A stretch of 64,000 bases of DNA from Salinicola halimionae (GCF_003206065.1 NZ_PZJQ01000004.1:1-64000), one strand, 5' to 3'. Positions 10,554 through 19,721 are shown, counted from the first letter of the stretch. Notes: a model not told the origin generated them from the letters alone. Numbers and translations: made by a program.

Positions 10554-11146
10554 CAGAGCGCCTCCTGGCGGGTGGTGTCGGCGCGCTCGCCACGAATCAT
10601 GGCGATGATCCCCTCGGCCAGCCCGATCAGGCTGTACAGCAACAGCGACCCGAACAGCACCACCGAAGAGAGGAAGATGTAGAGCATGGGAATGCGCAGC
10701 GTCGGCGATGTCTGGAACGCGCCGATCTGGGCGAATTGCCAGGCGTTAGGCAGCACCAGGATCGTGAAAATGAAGGTGATCGCCGAGATCAGTACCAGAT
10801 AGCCCGCTCGACCACGGAAACCGAGCCAACCATGAAACAGCTCGACGTTGACGTGCCGGTTACGGTGCTGCACCACGCCAGCGCCTAGCGCCACCATGTA
10901 AATGAAGAGATAGCGTGTGAGCTCTTCGGTCCACGAGAGCGTGATGGGCAGAAACAATCGCGAGGCGACCTGCAGCAGCACGGTCAGTGACAGCCCTATC
11001 AGGGCGATCACGGCCAACCACAGCAGAATGCGATCCAGCCCGTCAGCCAGGCGGCCGATGGGGCCGCCCAGGCGCGGAACACGGTTCAGGATCTCCAGGC
11101 TTTCCTGGATATCCTGCTGTTGAGTGTCCGTTTCTTGTTCCGACAT
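10553..11146 (-). CDS. TRAP transporter small permease (DctQ type)
   Basis: A 197-residue membrane protein with four hydrophobic segments and the DctQ signature WTEELTRYLFIYMVALGAG at about 77-95. It pairs with the large permease (one-base overlap downstream). Both termini are extended, hydrophilic and rich in Gln and Glu. The N-terminal region before the first membrane segment is longer than in many DctQ proteins, about 38 residues. The start at 11146 gives a sensible leader region; the binding-protein gene ends 59 bases upstream. Confidence 0.92.
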   Translation of the reverse strand: MSEQETDTQQQDIQESLEILNRVPRLGGPIGRLADGLDRILLWLAVIALIGLSLTVLLQVASRLFLPITLSWTEELTRYLFIYMVALGAGVVQHRNRHVNVELFHGWLGFRGRAGYLVLISAITFIFTILVLPNAWQFAQIGAFQTSPTLRIPMLYIFLSSVVLFGSLLLYSLIGLAEGIIAMIRGERADTTRQEAL

Positions 11147-11205
11147 GGCGATCTCCGAACGGGAAATGAGAAAGCCGGAAGCGTCTTGCCCCCGGCGTAC
11201 GGCGG

Positions 11206-12189
11206 TCAGAGACCCTGAATCTCGTCGTAGAGCTTGCGCTGATCATCGTCGAGCGAGTCGAGAACTGCCGGACGCGCTTTCTTGGCGAACGCTTCCTGAT
11301 CGACGTCGACGAACTGCATGCCCTTGTCCTTGAGTGCCTGTTCGAGACGCTTCTGGTCATCGACGAACAGACCTTCCTCGTAGGACTGCATCTCGCTGGC
11401 CGCGTCGCGCACCACGCTCTGCAGATCGTCCGGCATCGATTCTAGTTTCTGCTTACCGATTACCACGTAGATCCAGCTGCGCACGTGATCGGTCATGTCC
11501 ACGTACTGCTGGACTTCATTGAAGCTGGCGCTCTCGATCAGGCTGAGCGGATTTTCCTGAGCTTCGATGGTGTTCTGCTGCAGCGAGGTAAACACTTCGC
11601 TGAAAGCCATCGGGGTCGGGCGGGCGCCCAGCGCTTCCCAGGTATCGACGAACAGCGGCACGTTGGGCACGCGAATGCGCAGACCATCGAGATCGTCCGG
11701 CGTCTTGATCGGACGATTGGAGGTCAGCTCTCGCGGGCCACGCTCGAACCAGGCGATCGGCACCAGGCCGGTGCGCTCGGTGATCTGCTGTTCGATCTGC
11801 TCGCCGACGTCGCCTTCCACGGCCTTGCGCATGTGGTCCGCGTCACGGAACAGATAGGGCACTGCCATCATCGCGGCATTGGGTGCCCAGTTCTGCAGGC
11901 TCTCGCCGGTGATGGTCATGTCGGCGGTCCCCAACTGGATGCTGTTGATCACATCCATCTCGCTGCCGAGCTGCTCGTTGGGAAAGACCTGGACCTCGAT
12001 TTGGCCATCGGAGTTGGCTTCCACCAGCTCCTTGAACTTCAGCGCGGCCTTGTTCCATATGTTCTGCTCATTGGCCAGATGGCCGAATTTCAGGGTGTAG
12101 TCCGCGGCCATTACTGCCTGGCTTCCCAGCAGCGTGGCCCCTAGGGCGGCGCCGGCGAGCATGTGTTTGAGTGTGGTGGTCGTCAACAT
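11206..12189 (-). CDS. TRAP transporter solute-binding protein (DctP type)
   Basis: A 327-residue periplasmic binding protein. The signal peptide runs to about residue 28 (cleavage near AVMA), and the mature start DYTLKFGHLANEQN is typical. The ligand-anchoring arginine lies in the GLRIRVPN segment, where the family salt bridge to the substrate carboxylate is made. I chose the ATG at 12189 because AGGAG precedes it at the right distance and it yields the signal peptide. It captures an organic acid for the two permease genes just downstream. Operon context suggests an aldonate or uronate such as gulonate, mannonate or glucuronate. Family members with sugar-acid ligands are known in Chromohalobacter. 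Confidence 0.93.
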   Translation of the reverse strand: MLTTTTLKHMLAGAALGATLLGSQAVMAADYTLKFGHLANEQNIWNKAALKFKELVEANSDGQIEVQVFPNEQLGSEMDVINSIQLGTADMTITGESLQNWAPNAAMMAVPYLFRDADHMRKAVEGDVGEQIEQQITERTGLVPIAWFERGPRELTSNRPIKTPDDLDGLRIRVPNVPLFVDTWEALGARPTPMAFSEVFTSLQQNTIEAQENPLSLIESASFNEVQQYVDMTDHVRSWIYVVIGKQKLESMPDDLQSVVRDAASEMQSYEEGLFVDDQKRLEQALKDKGMQFVDVDQEAFAKKARPAVLDSLDDDQRKLYDEIQGL

Positions 12190-12289
12190 GGCGTGAGTCT
12201 CCTGTCGCGTGGGATACGCGTCGGTTTTGTTGTCCAAGTCAGTCCCGCTTCCGGTTTTTCCAGAATCAGGGACGGGCTTCACGGGGCGT

Positions 12290-13312
12290 TCAAGATGAAA
12301 TCTTTACCAGCACCTTGCGCGCCTGTTCCGGGTGGTTCTCGAGCAGATCGATGGCGCCGGGCATTTCGGCCAGAGCGATGCGATGGCTGATCAGCGCCTT
12401 GGGATCGAGACGACCGGCGGCGATGTGTTCGATCACCTCCGGGAATTTGCGATTGTTCAGACGCGAGCCGACCAGCGTCAGCTCCTTCTTGATCACTTCC
12501 AGTTGAATCAGATCGCTGGGGGTGGGGCTGAAACCGAGTAGTCCGATGCGCCCGGCGGGGCAGGCCATCCGCAGCATGGCTGGCAGCATCGCCGGTATGC
12601 AGGCGGCATCGGCGATCAGCGGGATGCCTTCACCATCGGTTGCGTTCAGCACGGCCTGCTCGAGATCCTCGCTGCGGCCATTGATGGTGTGGCCGGCGCC
12701 CAGTTCGCGGGCCGAGGCCAGACGTTCATCGAGGATATCAGTGACGGTGATCTCTTCGAGACCGATGGCGCGCGCCATCTGCAGCAAGGTCAGGCCGATG
12801 ACGCCGGCGCCGATGATCAGCAGACGATCGCCGGGCTGAGGTCCCATCCGCGACAGCACGTTGGCGGCGATGGAGTAGGGCTCGACCAGCGCGGCGGCAT
12901 CGAGATCGAGATCGTCGGGAAGTCGATGTGCGTTGCTCGCCGGCACGTTGACCTGCTCGGCGAAACCGCCGTTGCGGTGTACGCCGATCACCTGCATTGC
13001 GCTGCAGACGTTGGGACGACCGATGCGGCACGGGTAGCACCGGCCGCAGCTGACGACCGGGTCGATACACACGCGCTCGCCGACGCGAGCGGGGTCGACA
13101 CCGTCGCTCACGGCGCTGATCACGCCGGCGAACTCGTGACCGGTGATGCGCGGAAACCGGACGAAGGCATTGTCGCCGTGGATGATGTGCATGTCCGAGC
13201 CGCAAATGCCGGCGTAGGCCACATCGATCACGACTTCACCCGGCGCCGCCTGAGGCTCGGGCTGGTCGCCGACGGCGAACGCATGAGGGGCGCTGACTTC
13301 AAAGGCTTGCAT
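12290..13312 (-). CDS. Zinc-dependent dehydrogenase, RspB/L-gulonate 5-dehydrogenase-like
   Basis: A 340-residue medium-chain dehydrogenase. Catalytic zinc ligands are Cys37 (GICGSD) with His59-Glu60 (ITGHEF), and the structural zinc site has four cysteines at 89, 92, 95 and 103. The Rossmann motif GAGVIG lies near 166, and an aspartate at the end of the second strand (TVTD) points to NAD rather than NADP. It resembles RspB and LgoD (L-galactonate oxidoreductase). As I recall, RspB-like enzymes were shown to oxidise L-gulonate at C5 to D-fructuronate in Chromohalobacter. With uxuB and uxuA downstream, that reaction fits best: the NADH made here is spent by UxuB. L-galactonate or L-idonate remain possible substrates. 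Confidence 0.88.
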   Translation of the reverse strand: MQAFEVSAPHAFAVGDQPEPQAAPGEVVIDVAYAGICGSDMHIIHGDNAFVRFPRITGHEFAGVISAVSDGVDPARVGERVCIDPVVSCGRCYPCRIGRPNVCSAMQVIGVHRNGGFAEQVNVPASNAHRLPDDLDLDAAALVEPYSIAANVLSRMGPQPGDRLLIIGAGVIGLTLLQMARAIGLEEITVTDILDERLASARELGAGHTINGRSEDLEQAVLNATDGEGIPLIADAACIPAMLPAMLRMACPAGRIGLLGFSPTPSDLIQLEVIKKELTLVGSRLNNRKFPEVIEHIAAGRLDPKALISHRIALAEMPGAIDLLENHPEQARKVLVKISS

Positions 13313-13370
13313 CGATGACTCTCCCGAAATTATCGCAATCGCCGTATGGCTGGATCACCAGTGCGGTCGT

Positions 13371-14582
13371 CTACCAATGCCACAGCGTGCCGTCATCGAG
13401 CCGGTTGACCGGCAGGCTGGCGCGCTTGAACGGATAGCGAGCGGCGGCTTCCTCATCGATATCGACGCCGTGTCCCGGCGATTCGCCAACCAGGAAATGG
13501 CCATCCTCGAAGCGATAGTCATGGGGGAAGACGCTGTCGGTCAGCTCATCGTGCGGCATGTGCTCCTGAATGCCGAAGTTGGGCACCCACGTATCGAAGT
13601 GGATTGCGGCGCCAAGACATACCGGCGACAGGTCGGTGGGGCCATGGAAGCCGGTGCGCACGTGATAGAGCGAGGCCAGATCGGCGATCCGACGCAGTTG
13701 TGTGATGCCGCCGCCGTGGGTCAGCGGCGTACGGATGTAGTCGATCCACTGGTTCTGGATCATCTCGCGGCAGTCGTGGATCGAGTTGAACACTTCGCCG
13801 ATGGCGAGCGGCGTGGTGGTGTGCTCGCGAATCAGACGCAGGCTTTCCTGGTTCTCGGCGGGGACGCAGTCCTCCAGCCAGAACAGGTGGTAAGGCTCCA
13901 CCGCCTTGCCCAGACGCGCCGCTTCGATCGGTGTCAGACGGTGGTGGACGTCGTGCAGCAGGTGCAGATCGTGACCGAAGCGCTCGCGCACCGCGGCGAA
14001 CAGCTGCGGCGCGTGGTTGAGGTACTTTTCCGTGCTCCAGACGTGCTCGGCGGGAAGCTCGGAGTCCGCCGGCTCATAGCGCTCGCCTTCACGTTTGGCG
14101 ACGCCGTAGATCGTTTTGATACCCGGGACGCCAGCCTGCACGCGAACCGCCTTGTAGCCGAGTTCGACGTGCCGGGCGACTTCCTCCAGACAGCTGTCGA
14201 TATCCTTGCCGGTGCAGTGGGCGTAGGTCATCACACGCTCACGGCTCTTGCCGCCCAAAAGCTGATAGAGCGGCATGTTGGCGGCCTTGGCCTTGATGTC
14301 CCACAGGGCCATGTCGACGGCGCCGATCGCACTCATGGTGACCGGGCCGCGACGCCAGTAAGCGCCGCGATAGAGATACTGCCAGGTGTCCTCGATGCGG
14401 CTGGCATCGCGACCGATCAGCGCCGGCGCGACATGCTCTTCAAGATAGGCGGCCACGGCCATTTCGCGGCCATTGAGCGTGGCGTCGCCGATGCCGTAGG
14501 TACCGGATTCGGTGATCAGTTTGAGCGTGACGAAGTTGCGTCCGGGGCTTGTGACGATGACGCGGGCGTCGATGATTTTCAT
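13371..14582 (-). CDS. manD: ManD-type mannonate/gluconate dehydratase (enolase superfamily)
   Basis: A 403-residue enolase-superfamily protein matching the ManD (RspA) subgroup end to end, from [18 protein letters not shown] to the closing tryptophan of LWHW. Metal and catalytic segments are visible: [29 protein letters not shown] and [11 protein letters not shown]. The efficient members dehydrate D-mannonate to 2-keto-3-deoxygluconate; others act weakly on D-mannonate or D-gluconate and are thought to have another or an accessory role. It is unrelated in fold subclass and sequence to UxuA at the far end of the operon. Gene order gntR-manD-rspB-like recalls the rspAB pair of E. coli. Confidence 0.9.
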   Translation of the reverse strand: MKIIDARVIVTSPGRNFVTLKLITESGTYGIGDATLNGREMAVAAYLEEHVAPALIGRDASRIEDTWQYLYRGAYWRRGPVTMSAIGAVDMALWDIKAKAANMPLYQLLGGKSRERVMTYAHCTGKDIDSCLEEVARHVELGYKAVRVQAGVPGIKTIYGVAKREGERYEPADSELPAEHVWSTEKYLNHAPQLFAAVRERFGHDLHLLHDVHHRLTPIEAARLGKAVEPYHLFWLEDCVPAENQESLRLIREHTTTPLAIGEVFNSIHDCREMIQNQWIDYIRTPLTHGGGITQLRRIADLASLYHVRTGFHGPTDLSPVCLGAAIHFDTWVPNFGIQEHMPHDELTDSVFPHDYRFEDGHFLVGESPGHGVDIDEEAAARYPFKRASLPVNRLDDGTLWHW

Positions 14583-14611
14583 GGACTCTCCGGCTTGAGG
14601 AAAAGGCGGTT

Positions 14612-15316
14612 TCAGTGGTTGTCGAACAGATCGGGAAAACGTTCGATCAGTCGCGGCAGCGAAATGAGCAGCTCGCGCAGATGCGTCTGCACGGCATGTT
14701 CGGCAGCGCTCGGATCGCGATTCTTGATGGCTTCGACGATGCGGGCGTGCTGCTCGACCAGGGTTTCCAGCGGGGTGCCATCGGGTACGCTGATGTAACG
14801 CACGCGATCGAAATGCGCCTTGACCTCTTCAGTAAATCGCCAGGCCGATTCATGACCGGCTTCTCGGGACAGCGTCTGGTGGAACTCCTCGTCGAGGACA
14901 TAGAAGCGGTCGTAATCCCCCCCGCCGATCGTCCTGCGCTGGCGCTCGACCAGTTCGAAGAGATCGTCGAGCCCGCGTGACGACAGACCTTCTTCCGCTG
15001 CGGACTTGGCTACCGCCACCTCGATCGCCTCGCGCACGAAGCGCGCGCTGTAGACCGCCTGGGGTGAAATCTTGACCACGAAGGTGCCGCGCTGAGGGCG
15101 GACTTCGACCAGCCCTGCCTCAGAAAGTCGGATGAAAGCCTCGCGGACGGGCTGACGACTCACATCGAAGGTGTCGGCGATCTCTTTCTCCGACAGGGCC
15201 TGCCCCGGGGCCAGCACCAGCCGAATGATGGCGTGGCGCAGCACGTCATAGAGACGCTGGCGCACATGGCCGGCATCCGAGGTGGTCCAGAGGCTTTGTA
15301 GGGTGGTCGTGGTCAC
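14612..15316 (-). CDS. GntR-family regulator with FCD domain
   Basis: A 234-residue FadR-subfamily regulator. The winged helix-turn-helix at about 42-62 ([20 protein letters not shown]) is followed by an all-helical FCD ligand domain whose metal-site residues are visible (LDEEFH, and histidines in EQHARIV and QTHLREL). These regulators usually repress a catabolic operon until a sugar acid binds. The start is GTG at 15316 with CTGGAG upstream. It is the first gene of the leftward sugar-acid operon, 29 bases before manD. Two identical TCTTGTCTGAC sites upstream are probable binding sites, so it likely controls itself and the operon. Confidence 0.92.
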   Translation of the reverse strand: MTTTTLQSLWTTSDAGHVRQRLYDVLRHAIIRLVLAPGQALSEKEIADTFDVSRQPVREAFIRLSEAGLVEVRPQRGTFVVKISPQAVYSARFVREAIEVAVAKSAAEEGLSSRGLDDLFELVERQRRTIGGGDYDRFYVLDEEFHQTLSREAGHESAWRFTEEVKAHFDRVRYISVPDGTPLETLVEQHARIVEAIKNRDPSAAEHAVQTHLRELLISLPRLIERFPDLFDNH

Positions 15317-15330
15317 TAGGGCTCCAGAAT

Positions 15331-15367
15331 TCTTGTCTGACCGGCTCGCTTTATGGTCTTGTCTGAC
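15331..15367 (-). promoter_or_regulatory. Paired GntR-type operator candidate before the sugar-acid operon
   Basis: The 11-base sequence TCTTGTCTGAC occurs at 15331-15341 and again at 15357-15367, a 26-base spacing. Read leftward it is GTCAGACAAGA. The TTGTC/GACAA half-site is typical of FCD-type GntR regulators. Both copies lie between the gntR start and radC, with a TA-rich TACTAG element between the distal copy and radC, so a repressor bound here would block the leftward operon. This is inference from motif form and position. Confidence 0.55.
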
Positions 15368-15512
15368 TAGTATGGTAGTGATTTGCCGGAAATTGGCGAT
15401 TCAACTTTGGGGGTAGATGCGTGCCATCCCCGAAAACCGTTCACAGGTTTTGAGAGACGCGGCCGATGTCCTGAGTCAGGGGTTCAAGACACGACGGGTG
15501 AACGGGAGGGGC

Positions 15513-16187
15513 ATGGGAATACGCGATTGGCCGGAGGGAGAGCGGCCGCGGGAAAAGCTGATGACGCTGGGGTCCTCGGCGCTGTCGGATGCCGAGCTGC
15601 TGGCGATCTTTCTGCGCGTCGGCGTCAAGGGGCGCTCGGCAGTGGATCTGGCGCGGGACCTGCTGAGCGCTTTCGGCGGACTGCGCCCGCTGCTGGAGGC
15701 AGATCGGCGACGATTCTGCGCCGAGCACGGACTGGGGGAGGCGACCTACGTTCAGCTGCAGGCGACGCTCGAGCTATCGCGCCGCCATCTGGGCAGCCTG
15801 CTCGAGCGTGACGCGGCGCTGACGTCGCCTGCGTTGGTGCGGCAGTTCTTGAGCGCTCAGATGCGTCACCTCGATCACGAAGCGTTCGCGGCCCTGTTTC
15901 TGGACACTCAGCATCGCGTGATCCGATTCGAGATCCTGTCCGAAGGCACGTTGGACAGCGCTTCCGTCTACCCGCGCGAGGTCGCTCGGAGAGCATTGGC
16001 GCGCAATGCCGGCGCCGTCATCTTCGCGCACAATCACCCCTCCGGCGTCGCCGAGCCGAGCGATGCCGACCGACGAATCACCGAACGCCTGCGCGAGGCG
16101 CTGGCCCTGTTCGACATCCGCGTGCTCGATCATTTCGTGATCGGTGACGGCGAAGTGATCTCTTTCGCCGAACGCGGGTGGTTGTAG
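15513..16187 (+). CDS. radC: RadC-family JAB/MPN protein
   Basis: A 224-residue RadC protein: an N-terminal helix-hairpin-helix-like region ([14 protein letters not shown]) and a C-terminal JAB1/MPN metalloprotease-like domain with HNHPSG at 173-178 and the following Asp185. Its role is uncertain. It was first linked to repair after radiation, but that phenotype was later attributed to recG. The start at 15513 follows a GGGAGG and gives the standard [16 protein letters not shown] beginning; the frame continues upstream without protein-like sequence. Normally it is divergent from coaBC directly. It is followed by rpmB as in E. coli. Confidence 0.92.
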   Translation: MGIRDWPEGERPREKLMTLGSSALSDAELLAIFLRVGVKGRSAVDLARDLLSAFGGLRPLLEADRRRFCAEHGLGEATYVQLQATLELSRRHLGSLLERDAALTSPALVRQFLSAQMRHLDHEAFAALFLDTQHRVIRFEILSEGTLDSASVYPREVARRALARNAGAVIFAHNHPSGVAEPSDADRRITERLREALALFDIRVLDHFVIGDGEVISFAERGWL

Positions 16188-16619
16188 AGCGTTGGTCGTG
16201 GAGCTCTGGTCTTGTAGAGCGGTTCTCGAACGTTGGCTGTACACGGTGGTTACAGGGCGTTGGCTGCATCATATAGAGAGGCAGGAGAACCATTTCGAGA
16301 TGGGGATGGGAACGCGTGTCGGTTTCGGGTAACATACCGCGCCATGTTCTCGGGTGGTTTCTCGAGGGGGCTATCGGTAACGATTGCCCCGCGTCTTGCT
16401 CGCACGGCACGGATGATTGCTTCAGTGCCTTGTGGCTCGACTTGTTGCGAAAATCAGGGCGCTCTGGTATAAAGTACGCCCTTTGAATCAGGGCATACGG
16501 CGAGAGCTCGTCATTTCGTGCGTCTTCCGAGGTGGCTGGGGTAGTCCCGAAAGGGGTATTCCGAAACAGATGCCCGAGATAAACCGAACAACCCAACCCG
16601 CCAGTGGTCGGAGGCTTCC
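16188..16619. other. radC-rpmB intergenic region
   Basis: The 432 bases hold no supported gene. Just after radC the sequence TTGTAGAGCG is repeated 30 bases apart (16182-16191, overlapping the radC end, and 16212-16221). The rpmBG promoter lies at 16445-16473. A small hairpin (GCCCT with AGGGC, around 16479-16495) lies in the leader just downstream of that promoter. The leader is long for ribosomal protein genes, about 140 bases. Confidence 0.5.
16445..16473 (+). promoter_or_regulatory. Sigma-70 promoter of rpmB-rpmG
   Basis: A -35 TTGCGA (16445-16450) and -10 TATAAA (16468-16473) are separated by exactly 17 bases, with TGG directly before the -10. This is the best-looking promoter in the window and would give a leader of about 140 bases before rpmB. 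Confidence 0.75.
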
Positions 16620-16856
16620 ATGTCCCAAGTTTGTCAGGTTACCGGTAAGCGTCCGGTGACTGGTAATAACGTCTCGCACTCACAGCGCAAGACACGTCGT
16701 CGTTTCGTCCCGAACCTGCACACGCATCGTTTCTGGGTCGAATCCGAGAAGCGTTTCGTCAAGCTGCGTCTGTCTTCCAAAGGCATGCGCATTATTGACA
16801 AGAAGGGCATCGAAGCGGTGCTCGTCGATATCCGCAAGCGTGCCGCTAGCCTTTAA
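16620..16856 (+). CDS. rpmB: Ribosomal protein L28 (bL28)
   Basis: A 78-residue basic protein of the large ribosomal subunit, full length (E. coli L28 is 78). The start [20 protein letters not shown] is the family signature. It is cotranscribed with rpmG 11 bases downstream, the order seen across gammaproteobacteria, from the promoter near 16445. Confidence 0.98.
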   Translation: MSQVCQVTGKRPVTGNNVSHSQRKTRRRFVPNLHTHRFWVESEKRFVKLRLSSKGMRIIDKKGIEAVLVDIRKRAASL

Positions 16857-16867
16857 GGAGTCGAGAC

Positions 16868-17023
16868 ATGCGTGACAAGATCAAGTTGGTGTCCAGTGCC
16901 GGTACCGGCCACTTCTACACCACGGCAAAGAACAAGCGTAACACCCCGGACAAGCTCGAATTCAAGAAGTACGATCCGGTCGTTCGCAAGCACGTCATGT
17001 ACAAGGAAGCCAAGATCAAGTGA
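16868..17023 (+). CDS. rpmG: Ribosomal protein L33 (bL33)
   Basis: A 51-residue protein, [19 protein letters not shown] to the basic end KEAKIK, matching bL33 over its whole length. It lacks the CxxC pairs of the zinc-binding L33 form, so it belongs to the zinc-free type. It starts 11 bases after rpmB behind AAGGAG and is followed by a strong terminator. Confidence 0.97.
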   Translation: MRDKIKLVSSAGTGHFYTTAKNKRNTPDKLEFKKYDPVVRKHVMYKEAKIK

Positions 17024-17069
17024 TCTAGCTTTCCGACAGCGCTGAGTCGGCGCTGGAATGACAGTACGG

Positions 17070-17096
17070 AAAACCCGGTCCTCGACCGGGTTTTCT
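17070..17096 (+). terminator. Terminator of rpmBG
   Basis: An 11-bp perfect stem (17070-17080 with 17084-17094, AAAACCCGGTC) with a 3-base loop, its 3' arm ending in TTTT and followed by C-rich then T-rich sequence. It separates rpmBG from mutM. Confidence 0.85.
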
Positions 17097-17129
17097 CGTT
17101 TGTGATGGCTGAAACGCGAGAATTCGAGC

Positions 17130-17945
17130 ATGCCCGAGCTTCCCGAAGTCGAAACAACTCGTCGCGGTATTGCGCCCTACGTCGAGGGTCGGGAGATCGT
17201 CGAGGTCATCGTGCGCCATCGCAGCTTGCGCACACCGGTGCCGAGCGATCTGGAATCGGCGCTGATCGGCGGGCAGTTCGGCGAGCTGGAACGCCGCGCC
17301 AAGTATCTGCTACTGCCGTTGGCCGAGCGCACCTTGCTGTGGCATCTGGGCATGTCCGGCAGCTTGCGGATCGCCCGCGTCGGCGATCCACCCAAGAAGC
17401 ACGATCATGTCGATCTCGTGTTCGAGGACGGGGCCATCCTGCGCTACCACGATCCGCGGCGTTTCGGGTTCGTCGATTGGCTGCGGGGCAGCGCCGACCT
17501 GGATACCCGGTTGTCGCGGCTGGGGCCGGAACCCCTGTCGCCCGGCTTCGACGGTCAGCGGCTCTATCGGCTCTCCCGGGGTCGGCGTGCCGCGGTAAAG
17601 ACCTTCATCATGGACAATGTCGTGGTGGTCGGCGTGGGCAATATCTACGCCACCGAAGCGCTGTTCATGGCAGGCATCGATCCGCGCCGGGCAGCAGGGC
17701 GTGTCTCGCTCGAGCGCTTCGATCGCCTCGCCGAGGCGATCAAGACCGTGCTGGCGGCGGCGATTACCCAAGGCGGAACCACGCTGCGGGACTTCGTCAG
17801 CGGTACCGGCGAGCCGGGATATTTTGCCCAGCGGCTCAACGTCTATGGCCGTGCCGGCGAGCCGTGCCGTCACTGCGGGCTGGAACTGCGCCATATCGTG
17901 CTGGGGCAGCGCGCCACGGTCTACTGCACCCTCTGTCAGACCTGA
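17130..17945 (+). CDS. mutM: Formamidopyrimidine-DNA glycosylase
   Basis: A 271-residue base-excision repair enzyme that removes 8-oxoguanine and opened purines and nicks the DNA. After removal of Met the catalytic Pro-Glu ([12 protein letters not shown]) is at the N-terminus, and a conserved lysine follows in the [10 protein letters not shown] segment. The helix-two-turn-helix region ([15 protein letters not shown]) and the C-terminal four-cysteine zinc finger (CRHCG and CTLCQ) are intact. Length matches E. coli MutM (269). It follows rpmBG as in E. coli, after a terminator, so it has its own promoter. Confidence 0.97.
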   Translation: MPELPEVETTRRGIAPYVEGREIVEVIVRHRSLRTPVPSDLESALIGGQFGELERRAKYLLLPLAERTLLWHLGMSGSLRIARVGDPPKKHDHVDLVFEDGAILRYHDPRRFGFVDWLRGSADLDTRLSRLGPEPLSPGFDGQRLYRLSRGRRAAVKTFIMDNVVVVGVGNIYATEALFMAGIDPRRAAGRVSLERFDRLAEAIKTVLAAAITQGGTTLRDFVSGTGEPGYFAQRLNVYGRAGEPCRHCGLELRHIVLGQRATVYCTLCQT

Positions 17946-18155
17946 GCGGTGATTATCTGATCTTCTTGCTCGACGTCGTTCGTCGAATCGCGATCGGCTT
18001 GAGATGGGTTCGAAATTCATCCGATTTTGTCCTTGCGGGTTGGTGCCAGCTGCATGCGGGTTAGAATGCGCCAAGATTTCTATTCAAAGATGCCTGTTCG
18101 AAACGTTGCTTCCCTATTCTTTTCCTGATCTCTCTTGCCGATGGAGCCCCTGCAC

Positions 18156-19358
18156 ATGGAGTCAACCGTGACCCAGACCCTGCGCCTCAAGAAGAACGCC
18201 GATCGACGTCTGAAGGCGGGCCATCTATGGCTCTACTCCAACGAGATCGATATCCAGGCGACCCCGCTCAAGGATCTCGAGCCGGGCGCGCAGGTGATCA
18301 TCGAAGCCGCCAACGGCAAGGCGATGGGCGTTGCCTACGTTAATCCGAACTCGCTGATCTGCGCTCGTGTGGTCTCCCGCGATGCCGATGTCCGACTCGA
18401 CCGCTCGCTACTGGTGCATCGCTTCAATCAGGCACTGGCGCTGCGAGATCGCTTGTTCGCCAAGCCGTTCTATCGGCTGATCCATGGCGAGGGCGATCTG
18501 CTGCCGGGCCTGATCATCGATCGATTCGACGACGTGCTCGTGGTCCAGCTCAATACGCTCGGCATGGAAATGGTGCGCGACGAGGTGATCTCGGCGTTGG
18601 ACAAGGTGTTGTCGCCCCGCGCCATCGTGTTCAAGAACGATTCCAGCGGCCGTCGTCTGGAAAAGCTCGATTCCGAAGTGGCGGTGGTCCATGGCGAGCT
18701 GCCGGACGAGGTGCTGCTGGAAGAGAACGGCGTGCGTTTCGTGGCGCCGGTGCTGGATGGTCAGAAGACCGGCTGGTTCTATGACCACCGCGCCAACCGC
18801 GCCTGGCTCAACGGCCTGGTCGCCGGCAAGCGCGTGCTGGATCTGTTCAGCTATGTGGGTGGCTGGGGTGTGCAGGCCGCGGCACACGGTGCCAGTGAAG
18901 TGCTTTGCGTCGACGCCTCCGAGTCGGCACTGGATCGCGTCGCCGAGAACGCCGCGCTCAACGGTGTCCACGAGCAGGTCGCCGTGGGTCATGGCGATGT
19001 CTTCGAAGCCATGACCGCGTTGCGTGCCGAGGGTGAGCGTTTCGATGTGGTGGTACTCGATCCGCCGGCCTTCATCAAGAAGCGCAAGGACCTTACCAAC
19101 GGCGAGCGCGCCTACGCCCGACTCAATCGCGAAGCGATGCGCCTGCTGAGCCGCGATGGCCTGCTGATGTCGGCCTCCTGCTCCATGCATCTTTACGAAG
19201 AGCGGCTGGTCGAGTGCGTACGGGGTGCGGTTCGTCACCAAGATCGCCACGGCCAGATTCTCTATCGTGGCGGCCAGTCCGGCGATCACCCGATTCATCC
19301 GGCCATTCCGGAAACGGCCTATCTGAAAGCGCTCGGCGTGCGGGTCTTTCACAATTGA
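18156..19358 (+). CDS. rlmI: 23S rRNA (cytosine) methyltransferase, RlmI family
   Basis: A 400-residue protein with an N-terminal PUA RNA-binding domain (about 1-85) and a C-terminal SAM-dependent methyltransferase. The SAM loop is DLFSYVGGWG and the catalytic-site segment is VLDPPAF. RlmI makes 5-methylcytosine at position 1962 of 23S rRNA. I chose the ATG at 18156, which has GGAG nine bases upstream; an ATG at 18141 and a TTG at 18135 in frame are alternatives. Length is normal (E. coli 396). The family includes related enzymes, so the exact target is inferred. Confidence 0.9.
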   Translation: MESTVTQTLRLKKNADRRLKAGHLWLYSNEIDIQATPLKDLEPGAQVIIEAANGKAMGVAYVNPNSLICARVVSRDADVRLDRSLLVHRFNQALALRDRLFAKPFYRLIHGEGDLLPGLIIDRFDDVLVVQLNTLGMEMVRDEVISALDKVLSPRAIVFKNDSSGRRLEKLDSEVAVVHGELPDEVLLEENGVRFVAPVLDGQKTGWFYDHRANRAWLNGLVAGKRVLDLFSYVGGWGVQAAAHGASEVLCVDASESALDRVAENAALNGVHEQVAVGHGDVFEAMTALRAEGERFDVVVLDPPAFIKKRKDLTNGERAYARLNREAMRLLSRDGLLMSASCSMHLYEERLVECVRGAVRHQDRHGQILYRGGQSGDHPIHPAIPETAYLKALGVRVFHN

Positions 19359-19385
19359 TTGACGCCACTGACGGGGATCGCTGAC

Positions 19386-19721
19386 ATGTCTGCCGGCCAG
19401 GTTTGCGTGTTTCGTCATCCCAATGTCTTGTTGGTCAGTCATGTTCGTAACGTGATCGAGAATGCTGGCCTCTCGGCCACGTTGTGCAACATGACGCTGG
19501 CTGGTGGCGCGGGAGAGCTGCCACCCGATCAGTGCGAGGCGGAAGTCTGGGTGGCTGCGGAGGACCAAGCTCCGGCGAGCCAGCTGGTGCGGGATGCGCT
19601 CGACGGCCCTGCCGTGAGCGCGCCGGCATGGCGCTGCGCAGGCTGCGGCGAACGGCTGGACGGCGTGTTCGATCGCTGCTGGCAGTGCGGGCAGATGCGA
19701 CCGGAGGACGCTGGCGATTAA
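19386..19721 (+). CDS. DUF2007 protein with C-terminal zinc ribbon
   Basis: A 111-residue protein. The first 70 or so residues match the DUF2007 (putative signal-transducing, PII-like) fold. The end carries two cysteine pairs, CAGC and CWQC, forming a zinc ribbon of the rubredoxin-like type. It begins 27 bases after rlmI in the same direction, probably in one transcript. The ATG at 19386 is preferred; a TTG at 19359 directly after the rlmI stop is a less likely start. Function is unknown. The ribbon suggests protein or nucleic-acid contact. Confidence 0.8.
   Translation: MSAGQVCVFRHPNVLLVSHVRNVIENAGLSATLCNMTLAGGAGELPPDQCEAEVWVAAEDQAPASQLVRDALDGPAVSAPAWRCAGCGERLDGVFDRCWQCGQMRPEDAGD

Noticed and set aside
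13377-14798. A 473-codon plus-strand frame opposite manD and gntR
   Set aside because: It crosses two real genes on the other strand and has no motif.
18408-19568. A 386-codon minus-strand frame opposite rlmI and the DUF2007 gene
   Set aside because: Antisense shadow of rlmI, whose motifs are intact on the plus strand.
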